A DNA stretch of 64,000 bases from Biomphalaria glabrata (lineage: Eukaryota > Mollusca > Gastropoda > Planorbidae): positions 31,844,645-31,908,644 of the forward strand of contig NC_074720.1 in assembly GCF_947242115.1 (NCBI RefSeq). Direction: 5' to 3'. Within the stretch, counting starts at the first letter, position 1. Every line of letters begins with the position of its first letter. A program made the translations under genes and the position numbers. Shown in pieces: positions 1-11,200 of the stretch. The notes under the pieces are model-generated. The model ran no database searches. It was not told where the DNA came from and saw nothing but the letters and a program-made list of their open reading frames with translations.

Positions 1-110
1 TTTGGTTTCACTCCAAGACTCCACGGGCTTTTTGGGACTTGTCCCAGCACTCAAACCACATTTCCATATCTGTTTCTTGAATTATAGCCAGGCCATAGAC
101 CCCTCCTGTT
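1..110 (-). mobile_element. LINE fragment (RNase H LINE, family a)
   Basis: This stretch matches, by eye, the antisense of the 19.3-19.4 kb and 29.27-29.32 kb segments; all three share ggacttgtcccag and caaaccac. In the longer 19 kb copy the minus strand reads as the RNase H and C-terminal tail of a non-LTR retrotransposon. The fragment is cut by the window edge. From 111 to about 640 I see no gene. Confidence 0.5.
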
Positions 111-639
111 TTCATTACTTGTAACAACATAATGAAATAAAGTTTTACGCTCACCCATACATTTGATTGGCCAGGTAATTCTAGTATCTATTAGGCTGAA
201 TTGGACCAGCCTGTGGAGTAACACTTCTCTCCTTCCCATCCCCACAACCCTCCTCCTTAACCACAAAAACTCGCCTCTTGAATTTCTCTTATAAGTTACA
301 GTTAGTAACATACTAATAAACGTAAAATATCACTTCTTGACTGATTCATTCATAACATACAGATCCCATGAAATATCCCGAACAGGTTCCTTTTACCTCC
401 TAGACGCTCATTGAGAACCGTTGATTTGTTCCCAGGCTTTATAGTGCTTATAATGGACGGAAAATCCCCCCCCCCCCTTTTCCAAGCCGGAAGAAAAGTC
501 ATAGAGTATACGAAGGACTATAGCTTTTGTTGTTGGCGGGGGAGGGAAGGTAGGCTGATAAGTAAGAGTCATAATAGAATTAACGGGCCCACAACATGAA
601 TCTGTGTATGTGTCGGGGTATGGGGTGTTTCAGAAAGAT

Positions 640-654
640 AAATATATATATATA

Positions 655-689
<35 letters not shown>

Positions 690-918
690 AAAGAGAGAGC
701 GGTCCGTGAAATTTCATTGTAACAGATACACTAATTCATGGGCTAGTAAAGTATGTTAGGATTATTGTTAAAATGTGGCCCGTTTATTTACAAAGTTAAA
801 TCGAAGGGTTGTTCCGCCCATAATAAACAATATAAAGCATAGAAACAAAAGAAAATGGGGGTTTTAGAAAGATAGATAGATAGAGAGAGAGAAAGAGAGA
901 AAGAGATAGAGAGACAAA
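640..918. repeat. TA/GA/GATA microsatellites
   Basis: A (TA)n tract runs into a long (GA)n tract at about 640-700, and a GATA/GA-rich tract lies at about 868-918. The open frames over these tracts are low complexity. No gene is seen here. Confidence 0.8.
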
Positions 919-1213
919 GATTAAGGATGAATGCACTTTTCAATAACAAACCCAGTCGTGACCTGATTTTTTTGCCACAATGATTCCGTTCCGACAAAGC
1001 CATTGCCCACCTGCGGGTTTATTTAAGTTTCCTTTCCGTCATGTACGCTTGTCTTCGGTTAGGGCTTTTCTTGCGGCCTCAATTATATGGCCTACCATTT
1101 TCGTGAGAGCACTTCAGCTGTCGCTTTCTTTGCATATCTTCTGCTATCTGCTTTCCTTTATGCCAACGAAGGCAATAATTGGATTTCCTCTGTACACATC
1201 AGATGTTTGCCAA

Positions 1214-1558
1214 CTAGCATCATATGTCACAGCTACTGCTAACAGTTTCAAATCTTGCTTGCTCTCTCAGTTTTTGTTGTCTCGTGTTTTGTTTGTCTAC
1301 TAGCAGCATATGTCACAGCTACTGCTAACAGTTTCAAATCTTGCTTGCTCTCTCAGTTTTTGTTGTCTCGTGTTTTGTTTGTCTACTAGCAGCATATGTC
1401 ACAGCTACTGCTAACAGTTTCAAATCTTGCTTGCTCTCTCAGTTTTTGTTGTCTCGTGTTTTGTTTGTCTACTAGCAGCATATGTCACAGCTACTGCTAA
1501 CAGTTTCAAATCTTGCTTGCTCTCTCAGTTTTTGTTGTCTCGTGTTTTGTTTGTCTAC
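1214..1558. repeat. 86-bp tandem repeat, four copies
   Basis: Four successive copies of an approximately 86-bp unit containing catatgtcacagctactgc and ending near gttttgtttgtcta. Copies 2-4 look essentially identical; the first differs slightly (catcat for cagcat). Such identity suggests recent expansion. A plus-strand frame stays open across part of it, but no start context, splice site or protein family supports a gene. From 1559 to 2131 I see nothing else. Confidence 0.85.
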
Positions 1559-2131
1559 TTTCTTTATAAACTTCCCTCTAGGAGTTGCTGTTCATGCAGT
1601 CAGATTGACTATCCGAAGTTGCAAATCAATGATGTCCACAGTCAGACAAATTATTTTTCTCTTTATTGTTTTGAACAAGAGTGTTGATGTGTTAAATTAC
1701 AATTTCTCTTCTCAGCTTGCAATTTTTTTTTTTTTGAAAAGTTGGGGAGATTTAAAAAATAAACAAAAATCAAAAACAACATAAAAAAATATGAATGATC
1801 TCGGTTGATTTGGGAAGTGGTTCCACCATCATATTCATATTCTGTTCATCATTTACCATACAGTTGAGAAATACTAGCATCACTTGGATGAGATCTCAAA
1901 CATACTAGAGCACTATGACTATGTTTACTGGTCTAACTCTGTCTCTACTACGGTAATTGGGATATATGAATTCCAGTTATAGATATAGACGGGAAGGTTT
2001 TTAATAAATTGCGTAATTTTATGTTTTGCGGTTTCTCTATAATTTTTTAAAATATATATCATTTAGGCCATCAAATCCACGTGGTCTAGGACCTACAATT
2101 ATCCAAGGCCGGGCCTAAATATGGATTATGT

Positions 2132-2568
2132 CAGGGGTGGGCAACCTTTTTCCATCAAGGGTCGCATTAAAAAAAAATTTGGGAATGGGGGGCCACATAA
2201 ATTTATATGAAATGTGTAATTACAAATTAGAAAAATACTCCAGCTAACTCGACTCGGGCAGAGTTGTGTTTACTGTAACCTTCTCCTAGACACTGGTCCA
2301 CAACTGAGACTGGACCAAAGCGCTATGAGCATGCCATAAGCATGAAAGTAGCGCTATATAAAAGCCATAATTTATTTTATTTATAAGTGATAAGAACAAG
2401 AACTTGCTAAAATTTATATAGATATTTAGAATTATTTATTTTTAAATATATTTGCATTTTTAATATGTTTAACCTGTGGGAGCACCTGATTTCTGTAGGT
2501 GTCCGCTGGTGCATAAAAGACTCTGGCGGGCCGCATGTGGCCGGCGTGTCGTAATTTGCCCACCCCTG
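2132..2568. mobile_element. Non-autonomous hAT element (MITE), 437 bp
   Basis: Terminal inverted repeats CAGGGGTGGGCAA and TTGCCCACCCCTG bound the element. It is flanked by an 8-bp target duplication, GATTATGT on the left and GATTATAT on the right, one mismatch. CAG ends and 8-bp duplications are hAT hallmarks. Subterminal sequence resembles the 'ggccgcatgtggc' ends seen in many animal hAT copies. No transposase frame is present, so it would have been moved in trans. Confidence 0.85.
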
Positions 2569-2984
2569 GATTATATATTGCTTTAACTCTAGTACTAGCA
2601 ACTCAACGGAAGGGAGTTAGATATGATCAGATTGTTTATTGAGCCAATGAAAACGAAAAGACGAAGCGAGAAATACGTAATAGTCCGCTTAGACACCGAG
2701 CTGTCTTAATCTGTCTTAAGCTGTCTTAAGCTACCATATCAGCTACTCTACTTGGTTGGAACTCAGTTGACTCGCCAAACATTTAGTTTTAGTCAAAATA
2801 ATTTTTAAAAAAAGATGTCAACAATTAATGTTTTTTAGCTACAAATCTTAGCTACCGGTACTTTTTTTCACTTTAGACATTACATTTTAGAGATTTGGAT
2901 ATTCATTTGTGTCGCCCAGTAGGCCTACTGTAAATGCTTTTTTTTTATATAAGATATAATTGTGTATTTTAAAAACTATAGGCT

Positions 2985-4830
2985 AGTGCTGAAGTTGGCG
3001 ACCTTTCGAGTCAGAAGAGCCAAAAATTACAATTTACAAAATTTCAAAAGTTTTTAAAGAGCCACAAAGTTTTTTTCTCGCCAACTATAAATAGATAAAT
3101 AACGTTCTTTGATAAATAAAAACGAATTTATTTATTCATAAGAAAAATAATCTCTACATTTATATATGACTAGTGTTTTTCACAACAAATTAAAAAAAAT
3201 ATATATATGGCATTATTAGATAATTACTTACTATGTTAGTAAATACATTTAAACAATGAAACTTTGACCTACCTCTCCAACTTGTAATTCAATAACAAAA
3301 CAATTGAGCAAACAAATACAATGGAAACAATGGCTTTGATTTGAGAAAGTTTAGTTACATTTGGCTCATAACTTGTTTTTAGTTTCAAACACGACTCTAA
3401 CGTTTCAATTGTTAGTTGGATTCTTAGTTTACTTCTAATTATATTCATACAAGAGAACGCTTGTTCGTATGAATATGTCGATCCGAATATAGTTAGCACT
3501 CCAGTGGCCAACCTTTTCAATTAACTGTAGAAATCTGGAAGGCAGTTCCATGCGTCTAATACAAGTGCCTCATCTCGCGGCATTTCCTTTGAAAGCTGTC
3601 CACTTTTGTTGCGTTACAAACATTTCTGAAGCTCCATCTTTTCCAACTTGCTTTTCAACTCAGTAAGTTCTCCACTCCACAAAGCTTTACTTTTTGAAGT
3701 CCAGTATCAATTCCAAATGGCTCATTGTGGATGTCGTTACTATTTGTGTTGAGGGGATTTACTATGAATGCTAGAATGGTTTTGTTGGTTTTGAAATGCT
3801 CAAATATTGTTGAATGCTCAATAACGCTCAAACAGTTGCACAGGTTTATAGCGATATTGCTTTAGAAAATGAAGTCAATTACGGCTATGAATTAGTAAAT
3901 TAAAGTTCCCCTTTCAGACCTTGTGATCTATAGGGCAGGTGATGTAAAGGTCATGTCTTTCTTCAGCCCACGGTTAATAAGGGTGTCATGTGTCCAGCAC
4001 AACGATAAACCGCCTTTACTTTCCCAAGGTAATGTCAGGTACCCATTAGAGCTATGTGGTTTTAGAAGCGCAAAAAAAAAAAAAATATCCAGAGATTAAA
4101 AATCTCATTCGTCACTTGGATTCTAACTCGGGATCCCGGTTTGGAAGCCAACCATTTTACTGCTCAGCCGCCGCTCTTATCTTCTACCAAAACATCGGCT
4201 AGGTTTCCATTTTCTTGTAGTTTTAGATTCAGCTCATTTACTTTTGCTGATAAAGTAACATTTTGCAAACATTTGTCATTTGTCACTAATTCAGGTTGAT
4301 TAATATCCTTTTCATTTAGGAATACATTTATTTTATTCAAGCACAAAGCTGGAATTTTTAACACTATACCTTTAGAAAGCCATGCACTTTATTGGAAAGA
4401 AGGAGGTCGGAATACTGAGTCTCCATTTTGATTAAGAATTCTTTAAACTGACGATGGTAGAGTGCTTTTGACAAGCAATTCATGGTGTATTAAGCAGTGA
4501 AACATAAGAAATTTGTGGAGAATCGCTGTCCTTTATCTTTATCTGTGATACTTCTGGCTCCATCAGTTGCTGTTAAAACGAGTTCATTTAAATCAATCTT
4601 ATTGTCTTCAAGGCATTTTTGCATGGCATTCGCTAAATCTTCTCCTCTAGTTTGTCACTAGGGTGGTAGCAATCCTTGGGAAGACATATACCTGACAGAA
4701 AATCAACTTGTGCCGTATCTTTTATGTCGCAAGACGTATCTATATCATTGATAAGGCAGAAGAAAGTTGAGTTCTTCCACCTGTAAATATGTTACATTTG
4801 AAGACATGGGGAGGGGTGCGGTGAAAAGCA
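2985..4830 (-). mobile_element. Decayed hAT transposon, minus strand, with a nested SINE
   Basis: Minus-strand frame 3520-3269 encodes a hAT C-terminal dimerisation domain: F-G-S-T-Y, then Q-A-F-S-C-M-N, S-K-L-R, L-T-x-E-T-L and Y-E-P-N. A second minus-strand frame, 4364-4164, resembles an upstream hAT segment (L-N-x-x-L-N-E-K-D and L-N-x-L-N-L-K-L-Q). Similar short pieces continue to about 4800. A SINE at 3903-4177 splits the two, so the hAT copy is the older. Element ends were not fixed. No long frame survives. From 4831 to 5299 nothing is recognised. Confidence 0.7.
3903..4177 (-). mobile_element. SINE-1 (tRNA-derived), full length, minus
   Basis: In reverse complement it has a tRNA-like head (GGCTGAGCAG as A box, decayed B box near gagttagaatcc) followed by a body shared with about ten other copies here, including ggtacctgacatt, aaggcggtt, tgacaccct and gacctttacatcacctgccc. 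It sits inside the hAT remnant. Confidence 0.85.
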
Positions 4831-5299
4831 AGTACAAGTGGCTGAGAGATCGGTGACTAATCTTAGTTAATCGATTCATTTGTTTTCGATAAAATAAATA
4901 ATATTTGAGCACCTACCTAATCATACCGTAATAATTTACTTTCGTAGCTTAAGTATGGGAAATCAGATTCAAATGGAACTGACATGTATAGTTTATACCT
5001 TAGCAGCATAGCGCATTGAGAAATTAAATTTTATGTGCGGTAAGCAATACACTCTTTTTGAATTTATCTAATTTTTACTAAATAATTAAACGCAAATAAA
5101 TTATACTAAACATAAACAAATAAAATAGAATTCTGTAAACAAGAAAACACAAATAATTAATTCATGGCCGTTTAATATTAATGACTTGATGGTCGATGGA
5201 TGGTGTTAAATAAAACAAGCATACTGTTAATAGAGCCTATTTAAAGTTCCAAGAGCTTTCATAGTAACATTAGAAGTGCAAGTACTGGCCAGGTGTTTA

Positions 5300-8200
5300 C
5301 TACTTGATTAGATGTCGGCAAACAGGACACGTGGCGTTACTCTGAAATAGTTTGTAATATTAGTTACAAAGCTTATATCAACTCACGATGTTTGTCTGTC
5401 TATCTCTCGGTCTGTCTGTCTGGTGCAACGTTTGAACACGTTATTTCCCCACACCCATTCTCGGATCAAGTTGAAACTTTGCACAATTAATCATTGGCGT
5501 AGACAATACATGAACTTACAAACTATATAGCCAATAAGTCAATTAATTATTGGTTAATAAGTATTTTGATCGATACCAACAAAGGGAAGTAATCCTTAAG
5601 TGTTCACAGATATGGCTAAATATGTCGTGGTTAATCCCCTTTAAAAAATGCACACATTATTTCTTTCACACGCATTTCTGAATCAAGCTTAAACTCTGAA
5701 CAATTCTTTATTGTACCTAAAACAAAAGAATTAATTACAAAATTAACCAATTAGTCAATTAATTATTGGTAGTAAATTTTTTTTTTATCGAAAAAGTGAA
5801 ATAACCTTTTTTATTCTTGAGTGTGGAGTTCTTCCCTTCTGAACCACTTTGGATTTTTTTAATGATTTTTTTTGTTGCTTACTTCCATGATTACAACATA
5901 CAGATAGTTTTACTGAGTTGTCCTCGTGGTCTGGTTTACGTTCCTTAGTACAGGAGTGGCGCTGAAACAGTGGGATAGAGTAAGGAACATACACGTTTGA
6001 GGACAGTACTGTTTGCGATTTAATGGACACAAGTCGACCAACGTTGTCGACACAAGTGGTAGTATTGATGGAATGGTTGGCTGTTGTCTTCTTAGATTTG
6101 GCAGTATTTATTTTTTACATCTTTAAGGCTAAAGTTAATTTTTTAACACACTGTCTTGGTCTAAAAATATTATGTCAAGATGCTAATATTAAAGACATTT
6201 CAGGCAATCTTACCCTGAGCCATTTGTCACCACACTCTATATGGAAATTGTGAACACGGGGCAATATAAGCTTCTGGTCACCCGTCTCGAAATCCTTCAG
6301 ACAGATGGAGCATCGAACATCTGAAGAGGCCGCTTCTCCGTCGGGAATCCTGTCCCTATAGTGCACTGCCGTTGGGAGGACATCAAGTTCTGACCATGTC
6401 AAACCAGGAGGTTCTGGCATTGTGGGCCTTGAAGTATCTATTTGCGTGGAAGAGCCCTAAGTATGAAATCAATGATACTTTTAGTCCATTGTATCTATTT
6501 ATAGTCATTCGTTATTTAATGTAAGGTATTCGCCTTGTTCTACATGTGGGATTTCTTTTTCTTTATTCTCTTAGACATCAAGAGCTTAGGTTTCCTCCCT
6601 AGAGGGTAAGACAGAGTTTACTGATTTCTTGTATTATTAGTTTTCATTGCTCCGTATCCTTATTTTAACAATGAGTGCAGGGGCGTAGCGTATGTTCGCT
6701 ACCAGGCAGGACGTTTTAGCGCAGCCGTTTTGGAGGGTGACGTTTTGGAGCTAAATGCCATAGTCACATTCTAAATGTCATTATGTCCTTAAAAATGTTA
6801 CATATGTATGTTTTATGTGTGTATTTGTATATTTGTTTTGTAATAACAAAAGATTTTGGACTTTATTTTCCTTATATAATTATTGTTATATCAATAGCAT
6901 TATGTAGCATGTGTGGCGGGGGATTTCGAACCCTGGACAATAGAAACGACATGTCCGATCTCACCCCACACGAACAGACAGCTATCCAAAGTTCGAAATA
7001 TGTGTTCATGGTATTGTTAAATTTATTAAAACTTTATTTTTTTTCTGTGAAAAGGAGAGGGAGGTAGAATGTATACTACATATACCATATCATCATATAT
7101 TGTTTGAAAAGGAGAGGGGGGTGAGAATGTATACTACATATACCATATCATCATATATTGTTTGAAAAGGAGAGGGGGGTGAGAATGTATACTACATATA
7201 CCATATGATCATATATTGTTTATCGCACTTTTAAATGGCTTCACCAAAAATGCTGCTCAGGAAATCAATGTTATACAAAATCGGCGGCGCCTAAATGGCG
7301 GCGAGAAAAGGGCAGCGCCAAAACGTACGTTTACTTCCTGGACTGGTATTTATGCATTTATATATTTATAAGTTGAAGGACTGGTGTTTTGTGTATTTCA
7401 TAAGAGTGATATAATTGTGTGCTTTATTAAGTATTAAAGTATTATCGATATTCGTGAATATAAGGAGTTAGAGTTGATGTATATTAAGTGTTCGTATTTG
7501 AGTTAAGCAAGTATTGAATTATAATTGAGTAACAAAGAATGTACCAAGCAAGTATTATTTAATATTCAAGAAACCCCTAGTGAGCCACAGGCACCAAAGT
7601 TAAGAAACACAACAAGAACTATAGACAAGCAACAGTATATATATAAAATAGAACCCCTGACAGTATGAATTATTTTACTCTAAATACAATTCAATTAATT
7701 AATTGTGGACATACTTTTTGTATATAGAATTAGGTCGTTCGCAAAAAATTGGAAACAAATAATAGATAACTATAAAAACGTCTATTTTAATGAGCACTTA
7801 AATTACAAAGTGGCTAACGCGTCGGTCTTCCATCGTGAAGGCTTGAGACCTCACGTTCAAATTCAGATTCGTGCAATATTCGTAAATAAATTTAGAAAAG
7901 GCAGCATTGATTGAATCAAATCCCACTAGGTACAAACTGGTCCACAGCATTGATTGAATCAAATCCCACTAGGTACAAACTGGTCCACAGCATTGATTGA
8001 ACCAAAGCGCACTAGGTACAAACTGGTCCACAGCATTGATGGAACCAAATCCCACTAGGTACAAACTGATCTACAACATTGATTAAATCAAATCCCACTA
8101 GGTACAAACTGGTCCACAGCATTGATTGAACCAAAGCCCACTAGGTACAAACTGGTCTACAACATTGATTGAATCAAATCCCACTAGGTACAAACTGGTC

Positions 8201-11200
8201 CACAGCATTGATTGAATCAAATCCCACTAGGTACAAACTGGTCCACAGCATTGATTGAACCAAAGAGCACTAGCTAAGCTATAAGAATGAAAGTTGCGCA
8301 AAAAAAAAAAAAACAATTAGGTGTGACATCTAGACAGTAGACAGTGTCAACATGTTGACATTACGTCCATCCTATCTAAAGTAATGTGGTCATCTGTCTA
8401 TCTATGATATGCTTACTTGTAGAAGATAAATCTCAATTAGGGGGCTGGACTACACGGGTATATATATATACATATATATAAAAGCACTGTTTCTCAACCT
8501 TCAAAAGAAAGAAAAAAAAAACAGTAATTTTGAGGCCTTTCTCTTGATAGCTTGGGTGTCTGGTGGAGATATGAAAGCCACCCCAGTGGCGAAGCCAAAA
8601 GCGTTTACTTGGATTTTTCACTACAGAAACGCATTCTTCTGACATCTACAGCTCATTATTCGTCGGTAGGGTTCAGGGCGAATCCCCGACACCAAAAGCG
8701 TTTTCATGCATTCTTCACTGCAGAAACGCATTGTCCTGACATCTACAGCTCATTATTCATCCTATTAAAAAAGGACCTTTTGAAAAATGTTTTACTTGAA
8801 AAATATTATAATATGAATTTATAGGCCCTTACTACATTGCAAATTAAACGATTTGAAGATACCCCACATATTTAAATTAAGGCTTTGAAGCATGGGCGTA
8901 GCCAGGGGGGGGTTCTTGGGGTTCAAACCCCCCCCGAAATGAAATCCCCCCCCCCGGGCGGAATTAAGTGACTAATTTTTGCTTTCATTTTGTTTATTTT
9001 AGGTGAGATTTTAATACTAAATCATCACTTACCACAGCACAGCCGAGGCAGTTTTGAGTTAAAAACCCTCTACCAGGGGGTTTTGAGTTGAAATCCCCCT
9101 ACCAGGGGGTTTTGAGATTTTAAAAACCCCTATCAGGGGGTTTTGAGATACAAATCCCTCTACCAGGGGGCTTTGAGTTTAAAACCCCCTACAGGGGGTT
9201 TTGAATTTTAAACCCCCTACCAGAGGTTTTTGCAGTTAAATCCCCCTCTTCTATAAAACAAAACAAAACAAAAAATGCAAACAACAATCCCCAAATTCCA
9301 ACAGCACAGTTGAGGAAGATTTTGATTTTAAAACCCCATCCAAAATTTACGATAACCCCATCTTCAATATAAAAAAAGCAAATTACACACTCAAAATTCT
9401 ATGAGCGTAGCTAAAGGGGTTTTGAGTTTAACCCCCCTCCCCTTTCCAGTTGGGGTTTGAAGCTAAAAAGTACCTCTTCAATATAAAAAAAAAAGCAAAT
9501 TACACACTATAAAATCTATGAGCGTAGCCAAAGGGGTTTTGAGTTTAAATCCCCCTCCTCCAGATGGCTTTTTCTTTAAAGTTTAAAACCCCTCCAGATG
9601 GTTTTGAGTTTAAAATTCCCCTACAGAGCGTTTAGAGTTGAAAACCTCTCTCTTCAATATTATTTTAAAACAAACTACAGTCACCAAATTCTATGATCGT
9701 AGCTAAATGGGGTTTTGAATTAAAAACAAAACAAACAAAAAAAAACAGAGATTTTTTAGTTTAAAACCCCTCAACAGATGATTTGAGGAAAAAACTTTCC
9801 TTTTCCATATTAAATCTAAAGCGAAATACAGGCATGTAATTCCAAGAGCGTAGTCAAGAAAGGTTACAAATTTCTACCAGTGGCTTGGGCTCCATTAATT
9901 AAGTGTGAATAGTCTTCTACCGAAATTGAAAATCATTAAATGTGTCTCAACAAAGATGGCTAAGACAGATTTTAGGAGTCAGTCATAGAGATCGGGTCTA
10001 AATCAAAGAAATCATATGCCGAACTGGGAGTCGAATCCTTAGTAAGGTTGTGACAGAGCGTCGCATGAGGTTTTGCGGGACATGTTTTCCGACAAAATGA
10101 ATTACGCAAAATAAGAGTTGCGGAAACAGCTTGCCGGAAAATGCGCCGAACGGCGCGAGAGGGTCTAAGTCAGTAAAAATAGCACATTAGGTTTTTGAAA
10201 TAAAACTTTTTAATAGCAAGATAATGCACTGTAGATACCTCAGAATATGCATTTTGTTGGCTTTCAATACCAGAAATAGTGCTCGGCGGCGGGGCTTCGC
10301 CCCGCGCTGCGGGAGCGCTGCGAACTCCCCCAGACCCCCTTGCTAGCAAGGGCGGGGAGTCTACAATAAACAATAAACGTCTTCCGAAAGGGTCAGAATG
10401 TAATAAAGATTAATTATGTACATACACACACATATATATATATATAATTTTTGTTTCGCGGGAGGGGGGGGGGGTCGGGGGGTTCCCCCCCCCCCCTCCA
10501 AAACCCTCCCCGAAAAAAAATCCTGGCTACGCCCATGCTTTGAAGATCGCCGCCGAAAAAAAAATTATTTGAAAAATAATATTTAAAAAAATAGTTCATT
10601 TATAAGTGATACATTTTGTTCAATAGGCCTGTTTGTAACTTTGTTTTGTTATAGAACTATAATTCAAAGCTCTACAGAAATTAAGTGGACCAATTAGATT
10701 CTACTCCAAATTGTTTTTTGCATTTTTGGGATTCAGGTGTACATTGTGAGCTATAGTCCTAAATTTATTTAACTAGAAAAATGTTAGATTGAGTAAAGGT
10801 TGGAAAAAGTTGACTAGAAAATAATATGTGGGTTCAGAACTCATCTCAATTGATACTCTTATGCTGAAAAATTTCGTATGAATTCTAAATTTTCGAAAGC
10901 AAAGTCTTTCTTTAAGAACACATGATAAATTCATGTGAAATTACATAAACTCTGTCGTCATATTTGATTATTCTGTTTTAAAACATCATGTTTTCGTCTG
11001 TAAAAGGGAGGAGCGGTAGAATGAAAACGATTAATCCTCGCACCTTTTTATAATTTCTGCTTATGATTGCATTTGGCATTATAGATGTCCACGTATGGTT
11101 CGAGATGACCGCATCCCTTTTATGAACCATGTGACCCTGAGAAGGATTTATCCCGTGGCCAGGTAGAGAAATTTGCTCTTCACCAAGCTGTCTGTCCGGA

